From positions 60,878 through 93,465 of the forward strand of contig NZ_QXJF01000011.1 in NCBI RefSeq assembly GCF_003670275.1: DNA of 32,588 nucleotides. Direction: 5' to 3'. The notes beneath the pieces were generated by a model. It was not told the origin of the DNA, did no database searches, and saw nothing but the letters and a program-made list of their open reading frames with translations. A program made the position numbers and the translations under genes. This document shows, piece after piece, positions 8,810 through 17,697 of the stretch (the stretch's first letter is position 1; each line of letters begins with the position of its first letter). This DNA comes from Helicobacter labetoulli (lineage in GTDB: Bacteria > Campylobacterota > Campylobacteria > Campylobacterales > Helicobacteraceae).

Positions 8810-9503
8810 TTAAGGCAAGTCAAAAATCAGCACTTCATTGCTAGAATCTAAGCCTTTAAGATTAAAGCTAGATTAGCACATTATCCCATCGCTTGTTTCT
8901 ATGATAAAAGGTTGCGTTTGACTAGATTCTATCTCTAGTTTGCCACGCACCACTTGGATATAAGCTTTTCTGCCACTTTCAAAGCTAAAAGTTTCATTTG
9001 CAATATCTCTATATAACCACAATCGCATATCTTGATACACCTTTAGAGAATCTTGCTGTGCATCTGGGGATAAAATAAGTGTTTTGTTTTTACTCTTGTC
9101 AAAAGCTTTTTGCTTATATCGTGGAGTAATGCCTAGCTCATTTGGCTTAATCCAAATTTGATAAAAATGCAAACGGCTCACTTAAAAGATTAAACTCTGA
9201 ATGCGTGATACCACTGCCTGCACTCATTATTTGAAACTCCCCACTTGGCACACGCTCTTCATTTCCCATACTATCTTTATGTGCGATTGTCCCGCTTAGC
9301 ACATAAGTTAAGATCTCCATATCCTTATGCGAATGAGTCCCAAAACCCTGACTTGGCTCTACCCTGTCTTCATTGATGATACGCAATGCACTAAAACCCA
9401 TAAACCTCTCATCATAATATCCTGCAAATGAAAAGCTATGATAGGTATCAAGCCAACCGTGATTGAAATGCCCGCGTTGCTCTGCTTTGCGTAGTGTAAG
9501 CAT
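8810..9503 (-). pseudogene. Pirin family protein, disrupted (frameshift plus nonsense codon)
   Basis: Pirin-like cupins bind a metal and some oxidise quercetin; cellular role is unclear. The first segment from the ATG at 9503 begins with the classic pirin start ([17 protein letters not shown]) and the metal ligands in [10 protein letters not shown], and reads to GSGITHSEF. The frame then breaks near 9170: dropping one base joins SEPF to HFYQIWI, the next expected pirin motif. The second segment runs to an in-frame TAA at 8873-8875. Beyond that, the same frame continues with SSNEVLIFDLP and a natural stop at 8810, giving 230 residues, the usual pirin length. One indel and one nonsense change together indicate a real pseudogene. 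Confidence 0.85.
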
Positions 9504-9560
9504 ATTAAATTCTTTGTGTAAAATAAATGGAGATATTGTATCAAAAATAAAGACAATGCT

Positions 9561-10520
9561 TTAGGGTGCAGTTTTGTCAAAATGGTGGTGCAAATCTTTG
9601 GAGAGTGTGCTTATAAAAAGTGGGCTATAAGGTGTCTTATCTGCTATCATTGTGCAAAAGTGTAACATATCTTTTTGCTGTGTAATACATTCTAGGCAGA
9701 GCTTTAGAATCTGTGGAGCATAGTCTTTTGGAATATGCTTTGGAGCGTGGCTAGGAGAGGTGAAATGCTTGTGGATTCTATGCACGAGTGTTTTGTTTGT
9801 AATCTCTAGAATCATAGAATCTATAGGCATTTTTACAAACATTAAATCATCTTGAGGTTGAAGCGAAATATATGTGCTATCAACACCAAAAATTTTAGTG
9901 CTATATGAATCAAAAAGATACAAACTTTTATTGTAATTATCCTCTAAACTTTCAAGCATAAGCTCTAAAACGGCTATTTTTTGTGTATTTGTATAAAGGT
10001 TACCAATAGGAGAGAAAGCAAAGCGAAGCAAAGATTCTATACTATACCATTCAATGCTTTCAAATCCGTGTTCAAGCATAAGCTCATAGCGTTTTTTGCG
10101 AAGCTGTGCAGCGTGAGGAGAAAGCCCAAATTTGTAGGGAAAAGTAACAATTTTATCGCGATATGCGGGTGAAGGAAACCGAGGGTGAATTACAAAGCGT
10201 CTTTTAGATTCTTTGTCTAAAATATAGGCTAGTCCCCCCTCATAGCCTCTATCTATAATTTTTATTTCACTTTGTGGTAGGGCTTTTAATAGGGAGAAAA
10301 ACTCATCTTCCTTGCAGTCTTGCTCCCAGATTCTGCTTGGATAGCGAAAAAAGGCATTGATAGATTCAAAAACTTCAGCCTGTGGTGTTTTTGTAACACT
10401 TTTATCAATCCACGAAGTGAGTGTGCGTCTATCTTTACCGATGATTTTGGCAAATTTTGACATGCTTAAGCCTGATTTTTGATAAATAATAATGAGTTTT
10501 TCTAATGCTCCAAATGCCAT
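9561..10520 (-). CDS. HTH DNA-binding protein, candidate regulator of the prp genes
   Basis: A 319-residue protein not recognised as a named family. The N-terminus (about residues 8-42) reads as a Cro/Xre-like helix-turn-helix: LIIIYQKSGLSMSKFAKIIG followed by KDRRTLTSWIDKS. The larger C-terminal part has no visible cofactor motif and may be a sensor domain. I chose the ATG at 10520 (MAFGALEKL) because AAGGA lies 6 bases upstream; the earlier Met at 10568 would sit inside the promoter. It is divergent from prpE, and its extended -10 overlaps tandem 19-bp repeats. By analogy with other locally encoded propionate regulators (PrpR types) it may sense a propionate metabolite; that is inference. 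Confidence 0.6.
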   Translation of the reverse strand: MAFGALEKLIIIYQKSGLSMSKFAKIIGKDRRTLTSWIDKSVTKTPQAEVFESINAFFRYPSRIWEQDCKEDEFFSLLKALPQSEIKIIDRGYEGGLAYILDKESKRRFVIHPRFPSPAYRDKIVTFPYKFGLSPHAAQLRKKRYELMLEHGFESIEWYSIESLLRFAFSPIGNLYTNTQKIAVLELMLESLEDNYNKSLYLFDSYSTKIFGVDSTYISLQPQDDLMFVKMPIDSMILEITNKTLVHRIHKHFTSPSHAPKHIPKDYAPQILKLCLECITQQKDMLHFCTMIADKTPYSPLFISTLSKDLHHHFDKTAP

Positions 10521-10574
10521 AACAATCCTTGAATGTCTTTTTGGGTTAAGATTTTGTGAAAAATGCACATTTTT

Positions 10575-10612
10575 TGTTCAATTATAGCATTTATGTTCAA
10601 AACTTGCATTTA
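10575..10612. repeat. Two adjacent 19-bp direct repeats in the prp regulatory region
   Basis: TGTTCAA-N5-GCATTTA occurs at 10575-10593 and again at 10594-10612 without a gap (15 of 19 bases identical). A further TGTTCA lies at 10625-10630 and an inverted AAATGC at 10561-10566. The spacing of about two helical turns would place two bound proteins on the same DNA face. This looks like an operator array between the divergent HTH gene and prpE. Confidence 0.55.
10581..10589 (-). promoter_or_regulatory. Extended -10 promoter of the HTH gene
   Basis: The minus strand reads TGCTATAAT, a perfect extended -10. It predicts a start near 10574 and a 54-nt leader. It lies inside the first 19-bp repeat, which suggests autoregulation. 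Confidence 0.6.
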
Positions 10613-10652
10613 AAAAGCAAAAATTGTTCATAGCAAATCTATCCTTTCAAGT

Positions 10653-10658
10653 TAGAAT
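10653..10658 (+). promoter_or_regulatory. Candidate -10 of the prpE-prpB-prpC operon
   Basis: TAGAAT is placed 32 bases before the prpE ATG and would give a short leader. The third TGTTCA copy at 10625-10630 would fall in its -35 region. No -35 consensus is visible. Confidence 0.35.
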
Positions 10659-10690
10659 AAACCCCTAGTCAAATTTTCAAGGAGGTAGAA

Positions 10691-12604
10691 ATGCCCACAT
10701 ATCAAGAAGTGTATAAACAATCCATTGAGAATCCAGAAGCCTTTTGGGCAGAAGCTGCTAAAAAGGTGCATTGGTATCACGAATGGGATAAGGTGCTTGA
10801 TGTTGTTAATGATCATTATCGGTGGTTTGTCGGTGGGTGTATGAATACCTGCTATAACGCACTTGATTTGCATATAGAAAATGGCAGAGGCGATCAAGTA
10901 GCATTACATTATGACTCGCCTGTAACGGATACAAAAAGATCCTACACCTATAAAGAACTCCGCAAAAGAGTGGCAAAAACTGCTGGAATCTTAGTCAATA
11001 AAGGCGTAGTAAAAGGCGATAGGGTGCTTATTTATATGCCTATGATTCCAGAAGCAGTGATTGCAATGCTTGCTTGTGCTAGGATTGGGGCGATTCATAG
11101 TGTGGTCTTTGGTGGATTTGCCGCACACGAGCTTGCTTCACGCATAGAAGATGCAAAGCCGCGGGTGATTATGAGTGCTTCTTGTGGGATAGAGATCTCT
11201 CGTGTGGTGAAGTATAAGCCTATCTTAGATGAAGCCATTAAAAGCTCTAGCCATAAGCCCACCACCTGCCTTGTTTGGCAACGCCCACAAGAAAGGGCGA
11301 ATATGCTGCCTTGGCGAGATGTGGATTGGGAGAGTGAAGAGGAAAAAACAGATCCGGTAGAATGTGTGCCTGTAGATGCGACTGATCCGCTCTATGTGCT
11401 TTATACCTCTGGTACGACTGGTAAGCCAAAGGGTGTTATCCGCAGTAATGGTGGGCATTCTGTGGCGATGAAGTGGTCTATGGATAATATTTATAACGCA
11501 AAGCCCGGCGATGTATTTTGGGCAGCAAGTGATGTAGGTTGGGTTGTGGGGCATAGCTATATTGTGTATGCGACATTGATGAATGGCTGCACGACAATTC
11601 TCTATGAGGGCAAACCTGTCAAAACGCCAAATCCGGGGGCGTTTTGGCGTGTGGTGCAAGAGTATAAAGTAAATATCCTATTTTCTGCTCCAACGGCATT
11701 TAGAGCGATTAAAAAAGAAGATTCCAAAGGCGAATGGCTTAAGAAATATGATATTAGCTCACTTAGGGCGGTATTTGTCGCAGGGGAGCGATGCGATAGC
11801 GATACATTGCAATGGATTGAAAAGCTTGTCAAAAAGCCTGTAATTGACCACTGGTGGCAGACAGAAACAGGCTGGGCGATAGCGGCAAATCCACTAGGAC
11901 TAGAGCAAATGCCTGTAAAGCCCGGCTCCCCCACAAAGCCAATGCCCGGATTTAATGTCAAGGTGCTTGATGAAGATGGCAAAGAGTGCAAGGCTGGGAA
12001 GCTAGGCAATCTTGTCATCAAGCTCCCTCTGCCCCCTGCGTGTCTAATGGGAATCTGGGGCGATGATGCAAGATATAAGAGAGCATATCTCAATCACTAT
12101 CCGGGCTATTATCTCACAGGTGATAGTGGCTATATTGATAAAGATGGCTATGTGTTTGTAATGGGGCGAATGGATGGCGTCATCAATGTCGCAGGACATA
12201 GACTATCAACCGGCGGTATGGAAGAGGCAATTTCTAAGCACCCAGACATCGCGGAGTGCGCGGTCATTGGTGTCAATGATGAGTTAAAGGGCGAGATCCC
12301 GCTCGCCTTTGTCGTGCTAAAAGATGGACTAGAGCGAGATGTGCAAAGCTTGTGTGAAGGTGTCGTGCAGCTTGTGAGAGAAGAGATCGGTGCGGTGGCT
12401 TCACTACACATTGTCGCAGTAGTTAAACGACTGCCAAAAACTAGAAGTGGCAAAATCTTGCGAGGCACAATGCGTGATATTGCTGATGGCAATGAATGGA
12501 AAATGCCTAGCACGATTGAAGATTCTAGCGTTATGCCCGAGATTGAGGCAGCATTGCAGAATCTTGGCTATCCAAAATCCAAAACCACAAAGGAGGCAAA
12601 ATGA
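10691..12604 (+). CDS. prpE: Propionyl-CoA synthetase (propionate-CoA ligase)
   Basis: PrpE activates propionate with ATP and CoA via propionyl-AMP, feeding the 2-methylcitrate cycle. The 637-residue protein has the acetyl-CoA-synthetase N-terminal domain, the AMP-binding P-loop [11 protein letters not shown] at 238-248, the WWQTETGW motif of short-chain acyl-CoA synthetases, and the acetylatable catalytic Lys588 in RSGKILRG. The N-terminus ([16 protein letters not shown]) and context favour PrpE over Acs. A perfect AAGGAGG at 10679-10685 sits 5 bases before the ATG, implying strong translation. Its stop overlaps the prpB start as ATGA. Confidence 0.93.
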   Translation: MPTYQEVYKQSIENPEAFWAEAAKKVHWYHEWDKVLDVVNDHYRWFVGGCMNTCYNALDLHIENGRGDQVALHYDSPVTDTKRSYTYKELRKRVAKTAGILVNKGVVKGDRVLIYMPMIPEAVIAMLACARIGAIHSVVFGGFAAHELASRIEDAKPRVIMSASCGIEISRVVKYKPILDEAIKSSSHKPTTCLVWQRPQERANMLPWRDVDWESEEEKTDPVECVPVDATDPLYVLYTSGTTGKPKGVIRSNGGHSVAMKWSMDNIYNAKPGDVFWAASDVGWVVGHSYIVYATLMNGCTTILYEGKPVKTPNPGAFWRVVQEYKVNILFSAPTAFRAIKKEDSKGEWLKKYDISSLRAVFVAGERCDSDTLQWIEKLVKKPVIDHWWQTETGWAIAANPLGLEQMPVKPGSPTKPMPGFNVKVLDEDGKECKAGKLGNLVIKLPLPPACLMGIWGDDARYKRAYLNHYPGYYLTGDSGYIDKDGYVFVMGRMDGVINVAGHRLSTGGMEEAISKHPDIAECAVIGVNDELKGEIPLAFVVLKDGLERDVQSLCEGVVQLVREEIGAVASLHIVAVVKRLPKTRSGKILRGTMRDIADGNEWKMPSTIEDSSVMPEIEAALQNLGYPKSKTTKEAK

Positions 12605-13476
12605 AAACAGCAGGACAGAAATTTAGAGAGGCATTAAAGGACAATAATCCTTTGCAAATTATCGGTGTGATTAACGCGTATTCTGCCATACAAGCACAAA
12701 AAAGCGGTGCAAAAGCCCTTTATCTAAGCGGTGGGGCATTAGCAGCGATGAGCTTAGGTGTGCCTGATCTTGGCATTAGCTCATTAGAAGATGTGTGTAT
12801 TGATGTGCGCCGCATCACGGCGGTAAGTGATTTACCCTTGCTTGTAGATGCCGATACGGGCTGGGGTGGGGCATTTAATATCGCTCGCACGATTAAGGAT
12901 TTAACACGAAGTGGTGCGGCAGGCTGCCATATAGAAGACCAAGTCGCGCAAAAACGTTGCGGACATCGCCCAAATAAAGAGCTTGTCAGCAAAGAGGAAA
13001 TGTGCGATAGGATCAAAGCGGCAATGGATGCGAAAATAGATTCTAGCTTTGTGGTAATGGCACGCACTGATGCCCACGCAAGTGATGGGCAACAAGCAGC
13101 GATTGAGCGGGCATTAGCCTATGTAGAAGCAGGAGCGGATATGATCTTTGCTGAAGCAATCCATACGCTAGAAGAGTATAAGCAATTTACCGATGTGATA
13201 AAAGTGCCGGTGCTGGCAAATATCACAGAGTTTGGTAAAACGCCTTACTTCACCAAAGATGAGCTAAAAAATGTAGGAATCTCTATGGTGCTTTATCCGC
13301 TATCTGCGGCAAGGGCGATGAATAAGGCGGCATTAGCGGTGTTTAAGGATATTATCAATAATGGCTCACAAAAAAATAGCATAGATTCTATGCAAACACG
13401 CGATGAACTCTATGAAATGCTTGGCTATCACGAGTATGAGCAAAAGCTCGACACACTCTTTAAAAGCAAAAAATAA
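12601..13476 (+). CDS. prpB: 2-methylisocitrate lyase
   Basis: PrpB cleaves 2-methylisocitrate to pyruvate and succinate, the carbon-releasing step of the methylcitrate cycle. It belongs to the isocitrate lyase/PEP mutase superfamily. At 291 residues it has PrpB length. The catalytic loop KRCGH is at residues 118-122 with the active Cys120, and the metal-binding aspartates are in VDADTGWGG (residues 82-90). It overlaps prpE by 4 bases (ATGA), with AAAGGAGG upstream inside prpE, so the two are translationally coupled. prpC follows after 21 bases. Confidence 0.95.
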   Translation: MKTAGQKFREALKDNNPLQIIGVINAYSAIQAQKSGAKALYLSGGALAAMSLGVPDLGISSLEDVCIDVRRITAVSDLPLLVDADTGWGGAFNIARTIKDLTRSGAAGCHIEDQVAQKRCGHRPNKELVSKEEMCDRIKAAMDAKIDSSFVVMARTDAHASDGQQAAIERALAYVEAGADMIFAEAIHTLEEYKQFTDVIKVPVLANITEFGKTPYFTKDELKNVGISMVLYPLSAARAMNKAALAVFKDIINNGSQKNSIDSMQTRDELYEMLGYHEYEQKLDTLFKSKK

Positions 13477-13497
13477 TCTACAAGAAAAGGAGAGAAA

Positions 13498-14652
13498 ATG
13501 GCAGCACCAACAGAAAAAGTCGCAAAAAAAGTAGGTGGCTTAGCAGGGATAAGCGCAGGAGAATCAGCAATCTGCACTTGTGGCACAGGACACGGGCTAA
13601 ATTATAGAGGCTATGATATTTATGATTTAGCAGAGCATTGTGAGTTTGAGGAAGTGGCATATTTGCTTTTGAGAGAAAAACTGCCAAATAAGGCAGAGCT
13701 AGAATCTTTTAAAAAAGAGCTAATAGCCGCACGAAGCTTACCAAAAGAGCTAAAAGAAGTGCTAAAACTTTTGCCAAAAGATGCGCACCCTATGGATGTT
13801 ATGCGAAGTGCGTGTTCTGCTCTTGGCTGTTTGGAGAAAGAAGAATATGATGTGTTTAAAGCATCTTTTCCAAATCAGCAAAAAATTGGCACAAGGCTTT
13901 TAGGCGTTTTCCCAAGTGTGCTAACTTTTTGGCATCATTATCATACAAGTGGTAAGGAGATAAGCACAGAATCTAAGCAAGATTCTATTGCTGGGTATTT
14001 CCTAGAATCCTTGCACCAAAAAGAGCCAAAAGAGCTATGGGTAAAGGCAATGCACGCAAGTTTGATTCTGTATGCAGAGCACGAGTTTAATGCCTCTACA
14101 TTTACTGCAAGGGTGATTACGGCAACAATGTCTGATGTGTATGCAGGCATTACTGGGGCGATTGGGGCATTAAGAGGACCGCTGCACGGCGGAGCAAATG
14201 AAGCGGCAATGGAGCTAATAGAAGAGTTTTCTAGCCCAGAGCAAGCCACGCAAGGAATCTTAGATAAACTTGCTAGAAAAGATAAGATTATGGGCTTTGG
14301 GCATCGCGTATATGTGGAAAAAGATCCACGCAATGTAGTGATAAAAGCGTGGAGTAAAAAATTGAGTGAAGATGTGAAAGATACAAAAGGGCTATATCCC
14401 ATAAGTGAAGCCATAGAAAAGGCAATGTGGGATCAAAAAAAGCTTTTCCCTAATCTTGATTTTTATAGTGCGAGTGCCTATCACTTTATGGGGATTCCAA
14501 CGCCTTATTTCACGCCGATTTTTATCTTTTCGCGCACGGCAGGGTGGTTGGCACATATCTTTGAGCAAAGGAGTAATAATAAGCTTATCCGTCCTAGTTC
14601 GGAATATACGGGACCGGAGAACAAGGCATTTGTGCCACTAAGTGAGCGTTAG
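13498..14652 (+). CDS. prpC: 2-methylcitrate synthase
   Basis: PrpC condenses propionyl-CoA with oxaloacetate to 2-methylcitrate. At 384 residues it fits the short citrate-synthase family used for methylcitrate. Active-site residues are His195 (HEFNAST), His230 (GPLHGGANE), His269 (GFGHRVY) and Asp321 (NLDFYS). The GALRGPLHGGANEAAM segment and position between prpB and prpD favour methylcitrate synthase over a citrate synthase, though such enzymes often accept acetyl-CoA as well. AAGGAG lies 6 bases before the ATG. The operon may end here, since a 440-base gap follows. Confidence 0.93.
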   Translation: MAAPTEKVAKKVGGLAGISAGESAICTCGTGHGLNYRGYDIYDLAEHCEFEEVAYLLLREKLPNKAELESFKKELIAARSLPKELKEVLKLLPKDAHPMDVMRSACSALGCLEKEEYDVFKASFPNQQKIGTRLLGVFPSVLTFWHHYHTSGKEISTESKQDSIAGYFLESLHQKEPKELWVKAMHASLILYAEHEFNASTFTARVITATMSDVYAGITGAIGALRGPLHGGANEAAMELIEEFSSPEQATQGILDKLARKDKIMGFGHRVYVEKDPRNVVIKAWSKKLSEDVKDTKGLYPISEAIEKAMWDQKKLFPNLDFYSASAYHFMGIPTPYFTPIFIFSRTAGWLAHIFEQRSNNKLIRPSSEYTGPENKAFVPLSER

Positions 14653-14727
14653 TCTTTTGTGTGCTTTTGCGCGTTGTCTTTGCGGTTAAAATCGCGGATT
14701 CTGCGTTTGCCAACTTCGGCACTACCA

Positions 14728-14786
14728 CTTAAGGTAGCTTCTCGTTGGCTCACTTGGTGCAGACGAAGTCAAACCCGTCTAACGCA
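14728..14786 (+). repeat. Dispersed intergenic repeat, copy A
   Basis: It shares with 26947-27005 an ordered set of blocks: CTTAAGG, then GCT-ACTT-GTG, then AGA-GAAGTCAAACC, then a final AAC-GCA. The longest exact block is the 11-base GAAGTCAAACC. Both copies are noncoding. Confidence 0.45.
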
Positions 14787-14970
14787 AAAACCACGATTTT
14801 TCCTCGCAAATACTTTCGCTTAGGCGACTTGAGTCTTGCCGAGCGGGAATCTAAATATTTAGCTTGGCAATCAGCGGCGGTGAATCTAGAATCTAGATTC
14901 TGCAACTTTACGAATTTATGTAGATTTGTGAAGTATAAATTCTAGCCATTGCTCTGTTGCTTTGTGAGTT

Positions 14971-15032
14971 TTTAGGGATTTTTACAATAGGAGTTACCTT
15001 TAAGGGTAATGACTATTGTAAAAATCCCTAAA
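14971..15032. repeat. 62-nt perfect-arm hairpin upstream of prpD
   Basis: The 20-base arm at 14971-14990 is the exact reverse complement of 15013-15032. The 22-base interior can pair a further TTACC with GGTAA (14994-14998 and 15005-15009 region). It lacks a T run on the plus strand. Its centre is 71 bases before the ribosome site of prpD. It may be a small inverted-repeat element, a processing site or a regulatory stem. Confidence 0.7.
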
Positions 15033-15066
15033 TCTTGCAAATGGATAGACAAGGGTGAATTTCAAC

Positions 15067-15072
15067 TATACT
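15067..15072 (+). promoter_or_regulatory. Candidate -10 of prpD
   Basis: TATACT stands 26 bases before the prpD ATG at 15093, between the hairpin and the AAGGAG at 15081-15086. The leader would be very short (about 14 nt), which is possible but tight. Confidence 0.35.
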
Positions 15073-15092
15073 TTAATTACAAGGAGAATGTA

Positions 15093-16547
15093 ATGAGTGC
15101 CGATATGGGAACACTGGATACCAAACGACCAGAATTTGATGAGCTGCTAACAAAAATTGCGCGTTATGCGTTGGAGTATAAGATTAACTCCCCTTTAGCG
15201 TATGAGACAGCGAGATACTGCCTTATGGATACGATAGGTTGTGGGCTTTTGGCTTTAAACTTTCCGGCTTGCACTAAGCTTTTAGGACCTGTTGTAGAAG
15301 GTGCGGAGTTTCGCCCTTTGGGAGCGAAAATCCCGGGGACTAGCTATCAATTAGAGCCAGAGAGAGCGGCGTTTAATGTGGGAGCTATGGTAAGATGGCT
15401 TGATTTTAACGATACTTGGTTAGCAGCAGAGTGGGGACACCCTAGCGATAACCTAGGGGCGATTTGGGCGGTAGCTGACTATCTAAGCCGCAAAAATATT
15501 GCTGAAGGTAAAGAGCCTTTGAAAGTCAAAGATGTGCTTAGTGCTATGATTAAAGCACACGAGATTCAAGGTGTGCTTGCGTTAGATAATTGCTTCAATA
15601 AAGTGGGGCTAGACCACGTGCTACTTGTTAGAATCGCTTCTACCGCCGTAGCGTGTGCTATGCTTGGCGGGAGCTTTGAAGAGGTGAGAAATGCGGTGAG
15701 CCACGCATTCATTGATGGCGGGGCTTTGCGGACATATCGCCACGCACCAAACACAGGCTCACGCAAAAGCTGGGCAGCAGGGGATGCAAGCTCAAGGGGT
15801 GTAAATCTAGCCTTGAAAGCAATAAGTGGAGAAATGGGCTATCCAAGTGCGTTAAGTGCGGAATTCTGGGGATTTGAAGATGTGAAAATGCGGGGCAAAA
15901 AGCTCACTATCCCGCAAGAATTTGGCAGCTATGTAATGGAAAATGTGCTGTTTAAAATCAGCTTCCCAGCGGAGTTCCACGCGCAAACTGCCGTAGAATG
16001 TGCGTTGAAACTGCATAATGAAGTAAAAGACAAATTAGATTCTATTGAAAAAATTGTGATTACCACGCAAGAATCTGGACATAGAATCATCAACAAAGTC
16101 GGCGAGCTTGCAAACCCTGCTGATAGGGATCACTGCATTCAGTATATGGTGGCTGTGCCGCTTGTGTTTGGGCGATTGACCGCAGAAGATTATGAAGACT
16201 CTGTGGCGAGTGATAGACGCATTGACGCCCTGCGTGATAAAATGGTAGTAGAAGTAGATGACTGCTATACGCGTGAGTATTTAGAAGCCGATAAACGCTC
16301 AATCGCTAATGCGGTGCAGATTTTCTACAAAGATGGCAGCAAGAGTGAAAAGGTAGAGGTAGAATATCCTATCGGACATAAACGCAGAAGAGCAGAGGGA
16401 ATCCCTGTGCTTGTAGCTAAGTTTGAGCGCAATATCGCCCTAAAACTTAGCCCGAAAAAATGCGGGCAGATTAAGGCAGTTTGCAGTGATCAAGCCAAAC
16501 TAGAATCTATGGCGTTTAATGAATTTAGTGATTTATTTGCGTTGTAG
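15093..16547 (+). CDS. prpD: 2-methylcitrate dehydratase
   Basis: PrpD dehydrates 2-methylcitrate toward 2-methyl-cis-aconitate, completing the cycle with aconitase and PrpB. The ATG at 15093 is chosen because AAGGAG is 6 bases upstream and the resulting 484 residues match the family (about 483); the longer frame from 15009 would start inside the hairpin. MmgE/PrpD features include RWLDFNDTW (about residues 100-108) followed by the GHPSDNLG segment, and an HAFIDGG segment further on. It is separated from prpC by a 440-base gap with its own signals, so its expression may differ. A stem-loop shared with galE follows. Confidence 0.94.
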   Translation: MSADMGTLDTKRPEFDELLTKIARYALEYKINSPLAYETARYCLMDTIGCGLLALNFPACTKLLGPVVEGAEFRPLGAKIPGTSYQLEPERAAFNVGAMVRWLDFNDTWLAAEWGHPSDNLGAIWAVADYLSRKNIAEGKEPLKVKDVLSAMIKAHEIQGVLALDNCFNKVGLDHVLLVRIASTAVACAMLGGSFEEVRNAVSHAFIDGGALRTYRHAPNTGSRKSWAAGDASSRGVNLALKAISGEMGYPSALSAEFWGFEDVKMRGKKLTIPQEFGSYVMENVLFKISFPAEFHAQTAVECALKLHNEVKDKLDSIEKIVITTQESGHRIINKVGELANPADRDHCIQYMVAVPLVFGRLTAEDYEDSVASDRRIDALRDKMVVEVDDCYTREYLEADKRSIANAVQIFYKDGSKSEKVEVEYPIGHKRRRAEGIPVLVAKFERNIALKLSPKKCGQIKAVCSDQAKLESMAFNEFSDLFAL

Positions 16548-16559
16548 AAGTTGTGCCAT

Positions 16560-16591
16560 AAGGCAGATTCTGCAAAAGCGGAATCTGCCTT
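16560..16591. terminator. Bidirectional stem-loop between prpD and galE
   Basis: The arms at 16560-16573 and 16578-16591 pair over 14 bp with one G-U pair and an AAAA loop. It lies between convergent genes. No long T run follows on either strand, so efficiency is uncertain. Confidence 0.55.
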
Positions 16592-16600
16592 GAAGATGGG

Positions 16601-17638
16601 CTAGGACAATGCCCTTTCCCACTCATACGCACTTTGGATAATTTTTCTCAAGTCATTAAATTGTGGTCGCCAATGTGTGAGTGAGAGAATCTTTTCATTT
16701 TTCGCACTAAGCTCAATGGGGTCGCCCTCTCGCCTAGATTCTGCAATGACTTTAAAATCCACCCCACTCACTTCTTTGACAATCTCTATAACTTCCTTAA
16801 CGCTATACCCTTGAGAGTAGCCGACATTAAAGACATTTGATTGCTCTGTCTGTTGCAAATATTTTAACGCTTCAAGATGAGCATTTGCCAAGTCATCAAT
16901 ATGGATATAATCGCGAATGCAAGTGCCATCTTTTGTGGGATAATCTGTTCCAAAAATCCCCATACTTTCCCGCTTTCCACACGCACATTCACACGCGACT
17001 TTGATAAGATGTGTGGCATTTTTACTTCTTTGTCCTAAGCCCTTGTGTTGTGAGAGCAGCTCTTGCGTGTTATCCATACTCGCCCCAGCGACATTAAAAT
17101 ACCGCAACGCCACATAGTTAAAATTCTCAATCACTTTTGCAGTATCGCTTAAAATCCGCTCACTCATCATCTTTGAAGCCCCATAGGGATTAATGGGTAA
17201 AAGCGGGGCATTCTCATCAATGGGGATAAGCGATATATCTGGCTCCCCATATACAGCAGCTGTGGAGCTAAAGATAAAGTGCTTCACCCCGCATTCTACA
17301 CAAAGATTGACAAGATGTGTTGTATTGATTGTGTTATTTATATAGTATTGCAATGGTTTAAGCACAGATTCTCCAACAATCAAAGACGCCGCAAAGTGAA
17401 TCACCGCCTCAAATTGATATTGCATAAGCAAGGAACGCATTTTTTGCAAGTCATTGATATTGCTTTGAATGAATGTGATTCTATCCTTGAAAGTTTCTTG
17501 CAAATAGGTAATATTTTCTATAAAACCTGTGCTTAAATCATCGAGAATAACAAGCTGATAATCTGTATTTTTCAAAAACGCATAAGCAGTATGTGAGCCA
17601 ATATAGCCACTTGCCCCTGTTAGCAAAAGATAAGCCAT
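16601..17638 (-). CDS. galE: UDP-glucose 4-epimerase
   Basis: GalE interconverts UDP-glucose and UDP-galactose (possibly the N-acetyl forms) with bound NAD, supplying lipopolysaccharide and glycan precursors. The 345-residue length matches. It is an extended short-chain dehydrogenase: NAD fingerprint GASGYIG at residues 8-14, and the catalytic Tyr152 and Lys156 in NPYGASKMM. HFAASLIVGESV is typical GalE. The start follows an AAGGA-type site. It is downstream of the Dcu gene on the same strand but separated by a strong terminator, so it is probably transcribed alone. Substrate breadth cannot be told. Confidence 0.94.
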   Translation of the reverse strand: MAYLLLTGASGYIGSHTAYAFLKNTDYQLVILDDLSTGFIENITYLQETFKDRITFIQSNINDLQKMRSLLMQYQFEAVIHFAASLIVGESVLKPLQYYINNTINTTHLVNLCVECGVKHFIFSSTAAVYGEPDISLIPIDENAPLLPINPYGASKMMSERILSDTAKVIENFNYVALRYFNVAGASMDNTQELLSQHKGLGQRSKNATHLIKVACECACGKRESMGIFGTDYPTKDGTCIRDYIHIDDLANAHLEALKYLQQTEQSNVFNVGYSQGYSVKEVIEIVKEVSGVDFKVIAESRREGDPIELSAKNEKILSLTHWRPQFNDLRKIIQSAYEWERALS

Positions 17639-17649
17639 AATAATCCTTT

Positions 17650-17690
17650 ATAAACAAAAAAAAGTAGAATCTCACAAATGTGAGATTCTA
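17650..17690 (-). terminator. Intrinsic terminator of the Dcu transporter gene
   Basis: TAGAATCTCACA at 17665-17676 pairs perfectly with TGTGAGATTCTA at 17679-17690. On the minus strand it is followed by eight Ts (17656-17663), making a textbook Rho-independent terminator. Confidence 0.9.
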
Positions 17691-17697
17691 TCATAGA

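Larger units (their letters stand above)
14653..15092. other. 440-base intergenic region between prpC and prpD
   Basis: No convincing gene is present; an open frame at 14745-14945 has no ribosome site and an unlikely composition. From the left, the region holds a GC-richer stretch, one copy of a dispersed repeat (14728-14786), a perfect palindrome (14882-14900), a long hairpin (14971-15032), and a -10 element before prpD. The palindrome is GAATCTAGA, one base, then TCTAGATTC. Confidence 0.6.

Noticed and set aside
11225-12093. Long open frames on the minus strand across prpE (11225-11659, 11602-12093)
   Set aside because: They lie antisense inside a certain gene, have no ribosome site, and their composition is that of a shadow frame.
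13941-14414. 157-codon minus-strand frame opposite prpC
   Set aside because: Antisense to conserved catalytic residues of prpC, with no supporting start or context.
14745-14945. 66-codon plus-strand frame in the prpC-prpD gap
   Set aside because: No ribosome site, unlikely composition, and it overlaps the dispersed repeat, so it is not called as a gene.
15009-15092. Longer PrpD start at 15009
   Set aside because: It starts within the hairpin, whereas AAGGAG marks the ATG at 15093 that gives the normal length.
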